This document shows positions 13,550 through 24,656 of a DNA stretch of 64,000 nucleotides, piece after piece (the stretch's first letter is position 1; each line of letters opens with the position of its first letter). The notes beneath the pieces were generated by a model. It saw nothing but the letters and a program-made list of their open reading frames with translations. It searched no databases and was not told the DNA's origin. The stretch covers positions 20,264,998-20,328,997 of the forward strand of contig ML682007.1 of the NCBI GenBank assembly GCA_007922195.1, read 5' to 3'. The position numbers were made by a program, and so were the translations under genes. This DNA comes from Podocnemis expansa. Taxonomy: Eukaryota; Chordata; Testudines; Podocnemididae.

Positions 13550-13985
13550 AAGTCTAATTTGACAGGCCCCAGAACCCTCCTAATCTCTGGGCCCCCTTCA
13601 TGCATGTGCAGGCCCCAGCCCAGGTGGGCATTTGCAACCACTTCTCAGTACCATACTCATCAGTTATTGCTTCATAAAAATAGTGGCCCTGATCATGCTG
13701 CCCCCTGCACTCCCCTAGATGGTAATTGGCCCTGGCATGAATGCAGAGGACTGGACTCAGTGACCTCTCATGGTCCCTGGCTAGGCTACTCCCAACCTGA
13801 ACACACATCTGAGCATGCACCGGGTCAAAGATTTGAAAACTCCCCCAGCCTGACCACAGCTCCTGGGCTAGAACATGCATTCTGCCTGGTTTTTCTGTTT
13901 TTTCATGGCCTGGAGCTCTGGCCCCTCAAATTTGTGGGTCCCAGAACTGTCTTGCAGAGCATTCCTGCTGACTTTAACACCTAAG
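13550..13985. mobile_element. Degraded GC-rich repeat related to the element at 1-232
   Basis: The segment begins 'gacaggccccagaaccc' and ends 'gctgactttaacacctaag', matching the end style of the repeat at 1-232 ('cccactttaacccctg'). Inside, about 13735-13800, 'ggactggactcagtgacctc' looks like the sense 3' end of a CR1 LINE. The 163-codon plus frame over this block is a by-product of repeat composition. Confidence 0.45.
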
Positions 13986-14106
13986 TACAAAATGGGCATT
14001 AGTAATCTTATTGCATTTGCCATGTCAGCATAGCTCAAGCCTTCTCCAAGTCATAAGGAGCTCAGTCTCCATTTCCATTCAACATTAGGGATCTCTGGTG
14101 ATATTG

Positions 14107-14227
14107 CCATTAAGCTAGAAATTGTGCCACCATCCTCCAAACAAGGCCACCATTAAGCTAGAAATTGTGCCACCATCCTCCAAACAAGGCCACCATTAAG
14201 CTAGAAATTGTGCCACCATCCTCCAAA
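14107..14227. repeat. 43-bp tandem repeat, about 2.8 copies
   Basis: The unit begins ccattaagctagaaattgtg and has a period of exactly 43 bases (starts at 14107, 14150 and 14193). The copies appear identical until the third ends at '..ctccaaa'. Near-identity implies recent tandem duplication. It lies in otherwise unique non-coding DNA. Confidence 0.9.
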
Positions 14228-14229
14228 TT

Positions 14230-15840
14230 GGAAATACCAGCTCATTTCATATAACCCATTAAACAACCTTCAGATGGAAATATTTTTCTGCTGATTTGAA
14301 ACAAACACAAACCAGTACTTAGAAAAGATTGAATGAACCAGAATTTTACAATATCAAACATTGTATGAAGGTGTATGTGCAATTATGGCACCTCTGTTCA
14401 GGAGAGAAGCTATTTTCTAGATCACATAGAAACACACACTTATGGTTATTCCATGCTGGAGCACTATGCTGTGTCTAAGTGCTGTTCTAAGTTGGGGCTT
14501 TATAGTCATACAGTTCACACCCTCTCCTTCAAACAGCCACCTTTTCCTAGTTCAGCACCCATACTCCTTTATTTAGTTATACACTCCCAATTTCCCTGTC
14601 ACAAATCCAGCCCTGAAGCACAAGGCAAGCAGGCAGCCTACCCCTCAGCCCAATTGCTTGTAGAGTTTCCTACCCATATCCCCACAAACACCTCACCCTC
14701 CCACATTCCCTGCTTGCCTGCTTCGGTACTCTTATATACCAGGCAGCTTCAGGCACCAGCTACTCCCCATTGCTTAATTAGGCAGGGCTCTGTCTGGCCC
14801 TAATTAGCTCTGCATCTGTGAGGCCTGCCTGGCTTACTACTCCCCAGCATAGGCTGCTCTGGGGAGAAGGGCTTGGAGGGACTCCGGCTTCCATCACTTC
14901 ACTACAGACCTATATGTACAAACTTATCATTTCCGTGGCTAGTTGTCGCAGTTGCACAAACATGATAATTGCTAATGCAAAATATATGCATATGTTTTTG
15001 CATACACAATTATGCACACGCAATTATAAAAAGCCATGTCTCTCTTTTCAGAAATGACTGCTGATTTTAGATGCCTCTGTTTCTGGGGACCCAAATTAAG
15101 ACATTTTATTTTGGGACCTGACCCTGAGAAAATGCAGAGAGCATCCAACTACTGAAAATTAGGACTTTATAATGCACTTCAGGGTGGGCATCTAAAATCA
15201 CTAGCTACTTTTTAAAAATGGGGCCCATGATTGTGTTTTAATATCCAGTAATTTCTGGACTTACTGGCTTGAGCTAGTTGGAAAACAAGGGGGGATAAGG
15301 CATAACAATGGTTGTGAAATAAAGTGTGAATTTTTCACTGACACTGCTTTTTCCTCAACATTTTCCACCAAGCTCTAAAGAGGACAGTGAACTGGGGGGG
15401 GAGGAGGGTGCAAAATATTTATCCACTTCAGCTGTTCTAAATAGTTTAAGAAACAAAATAAACTTGAACTATGTACCTTAATCTATTCAACAAACTAACA
15501 TTGCTTGTCCATCCTTTCCCTGAAACTTCCACCCAGGAGTAACAGATCTCACGCTCTACTTTTCTACAGTGGCTTTTTTCTCATCCCTTTGTTGTTTGAG
15601 CTGTACTCTGTTACCAATAAAAGGGATTACTTCATAAAAACGGAGTCTGTTATTTTTTTCTGTAAAACTTGACCGAAGGGTTCCTTGTAGTCTCAGTGTC
15701 TGGTGTCTGGTTCCTGCAGACACAATACACAAATTTGTATAATAACTTAAAAAATCAGTTGTATTAGGAATATTTCATAAATAAGTCTACATCTGATAAA
15801 TAGTTGATAAATTTGCCTAAATCATGAAAATAAACACTAC
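14230..15840. other. Non-coding stretch; possible old LTR-like or GC-richer repeat near 14560-14890
   Basis: About 14560-14890 is richer in C and contains 'cttatataccagg' and two 'taatta' words, in a style that could be a decayed LTR promoter region. I find no matching ends, so this is only a suggestion. The remainder shows nothing recognisable. Confidence 0.3.
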
Positions 15841-15844
15841 CTAG

Positions 15845-16010
15845 GAAGTTGGTTTTGGGGTTAAAGTTCTAGACTACGACTCTGGAAATCTGGCTTCAGC
15901 TCCCCATTTTGTCACTGATTTCTTGCATAACCTTTGGCAAGTCCATTAATTTCTCTGACCTTCGATTTCCTATCTGCAAAGTGGGAATATTAATACTTCC
16001 TTTCTCCCAC
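15845..16010 (+). mobile_element. MIR/CORE-type tRNA-derived SINE
   Basis: In order it shows 'ggggttaaagttctagacta', 'gactctggaaatctggctt', 'ccattttgtcactgatttct', 'cataacctttggcaagtc', 'ttaatttctctgacc' and 'tgcaaagtgggaatattaat'. This is the characteristic MIR core and 3' half ('ctctgtgcctcagttt..tgtaaaatggggata'). It is diverged and truncated. Confidence 0.75.
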
Positions 16011-16019
16011 TCTCTGTCT

Positions 16020-17560
16020 GTCTTATTTGTTTAGTTTGGCAGCTATTTGTGGTAAGACTTTCTCTCTTATAATATACATGTGCAGTGCATAATATAAAGG
16101 GGCCCAGATCTGGACTGACAATCTTATAAAAGCTGCCATAATAAAAACAATAAAAAGTAGAAAGTGAAGATTTTTCACTCCAGAAACAACCACTGAAGCC
16201 CCAGAAAAAAATGTCTGCATATAATGCTACATGAAAACATTCTCATGCTGCAGAAAAATTATATTCCACTCTCAATTTTACAGATGTGATTGGCAACATT
16301 CATTATTTCCATTTTTAAAAAATCCTATTATTTTTCATTTTTATAATTTCACAGAGGTCTGGCTATGAGTAAGATTATGTTTGAACATTCTGGAAACCGC
16401 TTATGCACCGACTGGAAATTAGAAACAGGTCTCAATTGTTTTTCATATAAAGTCAGGGAAACTGGATTCATAGAAATGCTAGGTCCTAGGACTTCAGCAA
16501 ATGCCACAGGAATTCTGTGCTGTCTCACTTACTGGCTGTGAGTTAAAGACTTACAGTGGTGTTGCCTGTCCCAGCAGCTCTTCATGTTTACAGGCTGTAA
16601 TTTTATCAGAAGGGATCTCCAAAGAGGACTCTGGCTGGTAATCAACATTGCTTTAACTCAGGAGATGTGCATAATGGAAAGAGGAGTTGGGGAAGTATTG
16701 TATCTGATAGGAAGCCGTAAGAAAAGCAAGCAGACATCCCCACCAGTAATGCAGTTGACTGGTACAATCACAAAGTATATGTTTCTGTATTCTTCAATAA
16801 CATACTGTCTAGGCATTGGTAAGTATGAATTTTTAAGTTCACAGAGCTTTCCACAGAATGTATACCACAGCACACCAAGCAACCCAAACTCGCAGCACCT
16901 CGGAGAACACATCAAAAAGAGACAAACTCTGATAACAACTATCTCACTTGTGGTGTCATATCATCAGAGCTGTTTTTGCCACTTTCTTTCACCACTTGAA
17001 ACCTATCATCACTCTCAGCTGAAAAGTGCATGAGCCTTGCCCAGTAATTTTGTGAGTCAAGACAACAGTTTGGTTTTCACAGTAAGCAGCTCAGAATGGA
17101 GTTTTTTCCTGGTGTTTTCTGCTCCCCACGCACCACAATCATTCCCATGTCACAGAAAATAATGTAACAGCCTGACAACTGCTCTTTGGTTTGTTTTGTC
17201 TGCACAAACATGACAGGCTCGCTGCTTTGAGAAGGTTCACTCGATGACTCCTGCTTTCTCATTCATTGGGGTCCTTCCATTCGCCATGATCCAAGGACTG
17301 CCCCTGTTCAAAGGTCTACTCCCAACAGACAGCTTGGGTGTATAGCAGTGTTTATTAAGACCCTTTCTCCATGATATTTCTGAGTACAGAATGAAATCCA
17401 GACAGCCTGACCTTCCATCCCCAGCACTGTGTTGTGAGAACTGTAATTAAATTGCAGCTAGTCAGTTCATTTCTCCAGGGAGAATTGATGTTAGCACAAA
17501 GTGTAATGTTTATAGAAGAGAAAGACAAAGATATCAGTCAGGCCCTGATTCTGCCTCTAT
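16020..17560. other. Non-coding stretch without a recognised gene
   Basis: The 149-codon plus frame at 16584-17033 is the largest here. It has no motif I know and is opposed by an 85-codon minus frame, so I treat it as chance. No repeat borders are visible. Confidence 0.35.
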
Positions 17561-17574
17561 TTTTATACTGTGTT

Positions 17575-17873
17575 GAGTGCCAGCCTAAGGTTTTTTGGTG
17601 CCCTAGGCCAACGTTGATTTTGAGGGCCCCCCCCTGGGCCTCCTGCGGGGATCTGGCCCAAGCCAGGGATCAGCACCGCTGCCAGGGTCTGGCCATGGGC
17701 AGGGCTCTGGACCCAGACGGGGAGTGGTGCCGGAGGCAGGGGTCTGGCCACAGGCAGGGAGCAGAGCAGAGTGGGATAGGGTTGCTGGTCCCCCTAGCCC
17801 AGCCGTTGGTGCCCCCCAATTGTTGGCACACTAGGCAACCACCGAGGTCGCCACTTTGGAAGGACCAGCCCTG
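17575..17873. mobile_element. GC-rich hAT-type element with perfect 8-bp duplication
   Basis: It starts GAGTGCCAGCCTAAGG and ends AAGGACCAGCCCTG. It is flanked by perfect ACTGTGTT sites (17567-17574 and 17874-17881). The subterminal parts are also inverted: 'ggtgccctaggc' on the left, 'cactaggcaacc' on the right. It is 299 bp with no transposase. The open frames in it reflect GC content. Confidence 0.8.
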
Positions 17874-18045
17874 ACTGTGTTACTACAGGGAAGTAACAGT
17901 TACTGCCTCCCAATGAACAGAGCAACTCTCTAATGTTGTAAACAGTCTATCATGAAGGAGGGAAGCAAAATCTGACTTTTAGTGAAGCCTGGATTCTGAA
18001 TAATGTGTGTGTGAACTGTAAAGAGAGAGGCAGACAAAGAACACT

Positions 18046-18590
18046 ACAAACAAAGGAGTCCGGTGGCACTTTTAAAGACTAACAAATCTATTTATTGCAT
18101 GAGGTTTCGTGGGAGACATCCCACTTCATCAGATGGGTTGGTGATGGGGAACTTACAGAACGGGAGGGAAATAAATGCAGGGAAGTGTGAGTCATAGAAC
18201 CATACTGTAAGGGCGTCGCTGGGACCTGGCACACGGGGCACGTAACCCGAGTCTCGGCGCTAGTGCCCTGAGTGTCCAGGCGGGCCCTGTCCCAGACTGG
18301 GGATGTTGGCCGGGGCACCCTCTGCAGCACCTGCCTCTCCCGGTCCCGGCCCTGGCCAGGCATTGAGGCCGGGAAACCCACAGTGGCGTCTGCCTCTTCT
18401 GGCCCCAAAACCAGCCGGGGATCTGGGGCCAGGCTGGAGGTGGCAGGAGCCCAATGAATTATCAGGCCCGGGTGCTGGAACGTGGCCAAGGGGGCGTGGC
18501 CTGGGCCCAGGGGACATGGCCCGGGTCTTTTCTGGGGCCAGCGACGTTCCCGTCATACTGTAACAATAAATCATACTGTCACTTGGATTC
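18046..18590 (-). mobile_element. Penelope-like element 3' region, interrupted by a DNA element
   Basis: 'caaaggagtccggtggcact' and the usual tail ('gactaacaaatctatttatt', 'catcccacttcatcagatgg') are followed by 'gggaaataaatgcagggaag'. The copy then reads 'catagaaccatactgtaa', is broken by a 343-bp insertion, and resumes with 'actgtaacaataaatcat', matching 'actgtaacagcaaatcaa' in the uninterrupted copy at 35277-35575. It is followed immediately by a MITE. Confidence 0.8.
18211..18553. mobile_element. GC-rich DNA element with 10-bp target duplication
   Basis: A very GC-rich 343-bp block sits between exact copies of CATACTGTAA (18201-18210 and 18554-18563). Its ends are imperfectly inverted: GGGCGTCGCTGG on the left, CCAGCGACGTTCCC on the right. 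There is no transposase. A 9-10 bp duplication suggests a Mutator-like origin. An 8-bp hAT duplication extended by chance is the alternative. The several open frames on both strands here are compositional. Confidence 0.8.
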
Positions 18591-18593
18591 TAA

Positions 18594-18911
18594 AGCTATG
18601 TCTCCACTAGCTACAGGAAGTTCAGACTTGTTAGTCAAAACTAAGAAGTTTGAGGTTAGTTCAAATTAACCAGCTTAGTTTGAACTAAGCCTTAGTCATG
18701 GTCCACATCACGCCTCGTTCGAACTAAAGTTTGAACTAAGCGTTTAAGTCCGAACTAAGTGCCGCTACTTGTTAGTTCAAACTAAGCATTCCTTAGTTTG
18801 AACTAAGATATTTCTTAGTTTGAATTAGGGTAAGCCTAATGTGGCCATGGGCTAAATTAGTCAGGATTATGCCCCCTTGGTTCGGACTAATTTGCCAGTA
18901 TAGTCATAGCT
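18594..18911. mobile_element. Palindromic MITE, gttcgaactaa type
   Basis: The left end is AGCTATGTCTCCACTAGC and the right end is CAGTATAGTCATAGCT. The flanks are TAA (18591-18593) and TAA (18912-18914), a 3-bp duplication. The interior consists of alternating copies of 'tagtttgaactaa' and 'ttagttcaaactaag' in both directions, so it could fold into a long hairpin. It is 318 bp and non-coding. Confidence 0.75.
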
Positions 18912-18916
18912 TAAGA

Positions 18917-19354
18917 CAGGGGTTGGCAATCTTTGCCGACTCCTGTGCCAGCCCTACCCACCACACCTTCAGTGGGTGCCAGGGGTGGGGTCAAAAGGGG
19001 GCAGGGCCAGGCCTCCAGTTTGGCTCCTGCCCTTGCCGGTGGGAGGCCACTGGGTCCCGACCAGGACTGCCTCTCTCCCTGTGGCCTCTGGGTCCAGCCA
19101 GAGCCACCTTGCCCCCGCCAGCGGGTGGCTTCTGGCTCTGCGGTCAGAGCCAGAAGCAGGGGGGGGCTGACCCACCCCACGCCCTTCCAGCCCTGCCCAG
19201 GAGGGGGGCACGGCCAGCGGGGACCTGGACCTGTGGCAGCCAATGCAGCATTGGGGGCGTGGGGCCAGCAGGGAAACCTGACCGTCACCGTGTGCCGCTC
19301 AGGCTCGGCCCCCGTGCCATTTTTGGCATGGGTGCTGGGGGTTGCCAACTACTG
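18917..19354. mobile_element. GC-rich hAT element
   Basis: It starts CAGGGGTTGGCAATC and ends GTTGCCAACTACTG. The duplicated target is GCTTAAGA (18909-18916) and GCCTAAGA (19355-19362), matching at 7 of 8. It inserted at the very edge of the MITE to its left and shares its last bases. It is 438 bp. The long open frames on both strands (up to 173 codons) are a GC effect and contain no transposase motif. Confidence 0.82.
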
Positions 19355-19362
19355 GCCTAAGA

Positions 19363-21110
19363 GATAATTATTTGAAGTGGGTCTACATAAAACAAAGCCC
19401 CTGTTGGCTTGCATGTTAGTGACGTTTAGTACATTGGTTCTGATGTTGCCAACGTTCAAGTCAGGTTACTCTGTCTGCAGTCAATCAGAGTTTTACCAGA
19501 ATAAAAATACAGAATCAGGCCTATCTTGGAGATCTCCATTTGACCTTAGTAAAGACATCACGTGCCAGAACTTCATTTGGTATAAACTGACTCAGTGCCA
19601 CTGAATTCAAAGGAACCGTGATGGTGTGTCCAGAATTGTTATAATGGCGATGATAGTCGTAGCTAGTCAGATACTTCAGGCCCCATTTGCTAGGCATGAT
19701 GCAGACACATCACCAGAAGAGCCACCGCAGTGAGCAGACAACAAACTCCTAAGCAGGAAGACTGAACTAACTGTGTCCCATAGATCCAAAGGGTCAGTCA
19801 TGTTAGTCTAGGCCAGTAAAACAAACAAACAAGGAGTCCTGTAGGACTTAAAGACTAACAAATTCATTTTTTGCATGAGCTGTCCTGGGAGAAAATCCTA
19901 GAAAGGGCTGAGTCCCATTAGCAAAACAATGGGGACAAGCATGTAGTGCAGAGAGCTCATTCTGCACATGAAGACAGAACCTCATTTGGCAGGACTGTTA
20001 ATTGTGGCACAGGGGAAGGATGATGGACTCGGAGCCAGGGGTCTGCAGAAATTAGCCCTAGCTGTGCAGGCTGGTTTAATAGTTTGCTCTGTGGCCCAGC
20101 ATCTATTGCATGCTGTCATTTAAGTAGGGATGGAGGGGCATGGGAAGCAGAGTGGAAATGGAAAGAGTTGACTGTGCTAACATTTTTCCTACTGCAATTT
20201 GTCATGACTGCAGTTAGTAAGGCATAACTTATGGCATTAGCAAAATGGTTGCTGCCATAATACTTTAGTGGAGACTCTATTAGGGTTGGAGAAGAATGTG
20301 AAAGTTCAGGCTCCTCGTTATCCTGAAATATCTCTTTATTAAAAGAATTGAAACTGAGGCAATTCTTATTGTTTTCCACTTGTGCCAATAAATTAGTAAA
20401 GTGTCTCAACTGCAAAATGCACCGCTGCAGATTTCACCACTAGAACAGCCTAGTGTTCCTTCAGTCCACTCCATTTGTTTCACTCACTTTTCTCTCTGTT
20501 TGTGCTGGGCATCTCTTCTCCTCTTTGCATTATCAGACACAGTTAGGGAGTTGCTCTGGCTATTGGGAGGCAGTAACTGAGCAGTATGTATTCCTCACCC
20601 TAAGGTGGACCCCGGCATTATACCAGAAACTCGTTCTGTTCACTGAAACCTTAAGAGCATAAACTTAATATACAGAGCGTGCCCAAGATCAGGGCCGTGC
20701 ACCTGCAAAAAGTTGGGGCAAAACAAACCAAAACACTCTCAAACGCTGCTTGAAATGAGGGGCCCTTGAGAATTTGGCCCCTGTGAGAACAGATTCTGAG
20801 GCACTGAGGGCTGCTTTAACCATAGCTATCTAAAAAGTAGGCTGTGCCACTGCCCTTCCCACACCATGAGCCAGTGAGGAAGTGGCATGAGTTGGGCAGT
20901 GAATGGGATGAGTGCCTGAGCTATTTGTAAGAAAAGCCTTTGATACCCCAAAAGGTGAGGACATGTGACTTGGTCAGAGGCTAAGTCATGACCACAGGGT
21001 ATCTTGCCTTGCTGAGAATCAAGAAGACAAGACAGGGAATGAGCAAGAAATGGAAAGGGGGCTTCTGACTTAGAATCAGACTGAACAGGAGATAGTGTGC
21101 TGGCAGTAAG
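19363..21110. other. Non-coding stretch, mostly unique
   Basis: Apart from the short PLE fragment at about 19786, I see no gene. 'ggggcccttgagaatttggc' near 20760 may belong to a decayed hAT repeat, but no matching ends were found. Confidence 0.35.
19786..19925 (-). mobile_element. Penelope-like element 3' tail fragment
   Basis: It reads 'gtcatgttagtctaggccag', 'aaacaaacaaggagtcctgt', 'aaagactaacaaattcattt', 'gcatgagctgtcctgggaga'. This is the extreme tail including the terminal 'atgttagtcta' stretch. It stops before the coding part. Confidence 0.7.
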
Positions 21111-21120
21111 CAGACTCTAT

Positions 21121-21544
21121 GGTTATGTCTACATCTACTTTTTTAGTTCAGACTTGCTAGTCTGAACTAAAAATGTCCAAGGTTAGTAACTAGGCTAGGC
21201 TAGTTTGGACTAACCACGGCTTTTTTGTTTGAACTACCTGTGCATCCTAATTCAAATTAACATTTTAGTTCAAACTAGTAAGCATGGCTAGTTTGAACTA
21301 ATAACTTAGTTCAAACCCTTTTTAGTTCAAACTAAGCCATTAGTTTGTGTCTACATTACCCTTGGCTGTGTCTCCATTGCGTTAGTTCAAATTTACAGTT
21401 CAAAATAAGCACTTAATCCAGACTAACCAGTCAAATTTATTAGTTCTAACTAAGCTTTGCTTAGTTAGAACTAAGAAATCTCTGAGTTCGAAGTAGGCAA
21501 AGCTGAGTGTAGACATGGACTAATTGGCTAGTGAAGACATACCC
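21121..21544. mobile_element. MITE pair or composite, gttcgaactaa type
   Basis: The left end is GGTTATGTCTACATC and the right end is GTGAAGACATACCC. The flanks share (C)TAT on both sides. Inside, near 21347-21385, are further left-type ends ('gtgtctacattacccttgg', 'ggctgtgtctccattg'), and near 21508-21520 an internal right-type end ('gtgtagacatgg'). Two copies of the same MITE family therefore seem nested or fused. It is non-coding and highly palindromic. Confidence 0.65.
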
Positions 21545-21549
21545 TATGA

Positions 21550-23570
21550 TACCATTGCTGAAAGGTGGCCTCTTTAGTTGAAAATACAGCAACTACCCAG
21601 CAGTTCACATCAACACAATAGTTTAGGACAGTTAGGGGAAAACATTTCCAATTTAACCTTCAAGGGTAATTTAGCTAACATAAAGTGCTGTAGTAACCCA
21701 AACTCATATTTAACAAAAACACAAAGATTATCATTTTCTCCTCAAGCGAAAATTTTATGTGTCCTTTAATGACCAGAAGTAGCTTGCACTTGGATCTTAC
21801 ATCTCAGCTAATGAAGGCCTTTACACCACAGTAACCCTAACACCAACTAGAGCATTAACACAGTACCTGGACGGAAAATCCATCTTTGTTTTGGGTTCAA
21901 TTCTACTCTTTTGATAAACCCAGATGAACATCATTAATGGGTGAAGTTGCACAAGCTGGGGGGTGGAGAGTTATTGCACATGCACCCTTAGTGAGGTGCA
22001 ATCTGGCCATCAGTTAGCGATCTCCTATGTTAACTTTGAAAGGATCTCTGTGAAACACTGGGCAAGAATGCTCCACGAGGTTTCTGTGTTGCATAATTTA
22101 ATGCAGTCGCAGAGGGTGATACACTTTATACATTTCACAGAAGAGTTAGCTTTGTGAACAAAGGTGTATGTACAGTGAAGTTGTGGCTGTGTACTGGGGC
22201 ATGAAATTAAACCATCTTGGGTCGGAGGGCCATTTCAGTGAGAGATGTGGATTGATTTAAACACACCTGGGCAAGCAGAAACCAAGATAAAGAACCATTT
22301 CTTGTCAGTTAAAATCAACAGCCCAGGTCCAAATTTAAATTGACTTATTTTTTTTCCCCACAGAATCACATTAATTTATGGCTTGTGAGAGGAAAATGGA
22401 AGTTTAAATTATAACAACATTTCTGTACCACTCTCTTTGAAACTAGTGCCAATGATCTCAGCAGTACCCGCTGATGGAGGACAAAGACAGCAGCTCAGTC
22501 TGTTCCTATGAGTATTAAGGACGGGCTTGAGATGAACAGCCCAAATCCAGGCTTAGATTTTGAACAGCCCAGAATTCCTGCATAGTTCAAATCTGGGCTT
22601 TTGGTTCAGGTCCATCTGTAATTGAAAGGAATGAAAGAGAAAAGGAGGCCAATCGTGACAATGGGATACAGCAGTTTCTCCAAACTGCACTGTTAATGAT
22701 ATGGAAAAGTACTGAATGTCACTTGCATTAGCCATCATGCTTACTCTTCAGGAAAGAGGGAAAAGGAAAGAACAAAATATATTATTTTTAATTTATTTGA
22801 AATTACTGTGCAGCCCATATAGTAGCTGCTGTGTCCTTAGCTGCTGTGAGCACTTTAAATAAGTCACCGAGGGCTTATAGACACTGAAATTCCTGTATTG
22901 ATCCCCATGAATTGAACCAGCAGGATCGATTCAGTGGCCAGTGTAGACCTGCTCAACTGATCTTGGAAGTGGTCTCCCATCAACTCAGTAACTCCACCCC
23001 TCCAAGTGGAGTAACTCTGCATCGAAGGGAGAGTGCTGACGGTCAACACAGCCAAGTAAGGACACTTCGGTAAAGATAAGTGAGGGTAACTAAGTCGACA
23101 GGAGATATGCAGATGAAAGATGGTGGCATTATGAAACATCCCAGAATATATGCAACCAAAATTGACACTAAATTTCTCCATATCCTCTCCATCAGTAGGA
23201 TGAGGATGATAGTACTTCCTCTCTCCTTGGTCAAGTGTTGGAGATCTACAGACAAAAAGTATTGAGTTCAGCATGGAACACTAGCCTAACATGGGTGGTT
23301 ACTTATTATTTTATGAATTCTTGTTTTTGTATTTAATTTGTTATGGTACTTAAATCTTTCACTGATGATAATGAAACAGGTGCCAGACATTTCCAAGAGA
23401 GCCTTCGCTTTCTATAAAAGAAAATATTAGGATGTAGTTTCAAGTGCCTGGCAAATAATGTAAACCTTTTTCAAATGCTGCATCCAATGCAGCTATTGTG
23501 ACACTACATTGTGCTCTGAGTGACCCTGCTTCTTCCTGCTCTCATTTATGGGCTGAGTTCATTTAAGTAT
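21550..23570. other. Non-coding stretch; possible old DNA element near 22880-23100
   Basis: 'ggccagtgtagacctgctc' at about 22936 and 'gtcaacacagccaagtaa' near 23042 look like parts of another short DNA-element family, without clear ends. The overlapping frames at 22864-23274 and 23043-23255 (both minus) belong to this block and show no known domain. Confidence 0.3.
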
Positions 23571-23574
23571 CTTG

Positions 23575-23968
23575 GGTTATGTCTACACGAGGAAAAGTTA
23601 GTTTGAATTTGTTAATTTAAACTAATAAATTCAAGTTTAGTTTGAACTATACTTGAACTTATTAGTTTGAATTAACGAAGTAGACTAATTCGACTTAACA
23701 TTAACTTGAATTAGTCCACTTTGTTAATTCAAACTAATTGCCCTTAATTCAAATTTATTAAGTTCAAACTAAGGATTAATCCTAGTCTTCACCATCATTA
23801 GTTCGAACTAAAGATGAAAGTAAGGGCATAGTGAGAACAAACTGGCAGGTCTTACTAATTCAAACTAAGCTTTCATTCCTTAATTCAAACTAACGAAAGC
23901 CTAGGGTAGACAGGTACTAAGTTAGTTAGTTCCTTAAGTCAAACTAACTTGCAAGTGTAGACATACCC
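23575..23968. mobile_element. Palindromic MITE, gtttgaattaa type
   Basis: The left end is GGTTATGTCTACACG and the right end is GTGTAGACATACCC. The interior alternates 'agtttgaattaa' and 'ttaattcaaactaa'. No convincing 3-bp duplication is left. The family is the same as at 21121 and 34860, but richer in A and T. Confidence 0.7.
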
Positions 23969-24439
23969 ATGTTGCTCACATACTTCTGAAAAGTGCATTC
24001 TTCAGCATTTTCTTAGGAAACCACCAGTAACTAATCTGTAGTTAGGGTTATGACCAAGTTCCCATTATAATGCAGTGGCGGCTTTCAAAGAGAAGAGGTA
24101 ACATGGTCAGAACAATAAGCAAGGAGGTTGATCTTAGCAGTTGCATATTATGAATAGGAGGTGGGCAGAATGTTAGGGGGTCCAGCCAGGAAGAGGTTGC
24201 AATAATCAAGTTGAACAAGTAAGGAGCCCTGTGGCACTTTTAAAGACTAACAAATCTATTTATTGCATGAGTTTTCATGGGAGAAAAATCCCACTTTGTC
24301 AGAGGCTTTGGAGATGGGGATACTTACAGAATGGGAAGAAAATAAATGCGAGGAGGTGTAAGTAATAGGATCAAGTCAGACTGTTCTAGCAAATCAAAGC
24401 AGTTGTTTAGATGCAAATACTGAAGAACAGCCTATAGAG

Positions 24440-24594
24440 CAGTAGTTTCCAAATGAGGTACTGAGTCGTGGCACCCCCTGCTGCCACCACCGAAAGACTG
24501 GAATGCATTGCTGAAAGATGTGATTGTTAAGTTCCAGGCATAAATGATTTTTCTTTTCAGCTCGGACCAGAGAAAAAATGTTAGAAAACCACTG
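24440..24594. mobile_element. Small hAT element inside the Penelope-like copy
   Basis: It starts CAGTAGTTTCCAAATGAGG and ends TGTTAGAAAACCACTG. The duplicated target is CTATAGAG (24432-24439) and ATATAGAG (24595-24602), matching at 7 of 8. A PLE copy at about 35490 carries the unoccupied site ('gaacagcatattagagg'), which confirms the borders. It is non-coding. Confidence 0.85.
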
Positions 24595-24656
24595 ATATAG
24601 AGGAAGGTAAAGTCAAATCACCTTTTGTAATGAGAAAGAAAGTATGTAGTCTCTAT

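Noticed and set aside
13493..13984. A 163-codon plus frame
   Set aside because: It coincides with a degraded GC-rich repeat and a CR1 3' fragment. The opposite strand is open too.
14560..14890. A solo LTR with a TATA box
   Set aside because: A TATATA word and C-rich context alone are not enough. No ends or duplication were found.
15845..16010. A possible tRNA gene
   Set aside because: The tRNA-like head belongs to a MIR-type SINE. The cloverleaf cannot be completed.
16584..17033. A 149-codon plus frame
   Set aside because: No domain. The minus strand is open over 85 codons at the same place, and I found no splice or Kozak support beyond chance.
18839..19367. Several overlapping open frames of up to 173 codons on both strands
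   Set aside because: They are all inside or at the edge of a GC-rich hAT element. Simultaneous openness of several frames is a GC effect.
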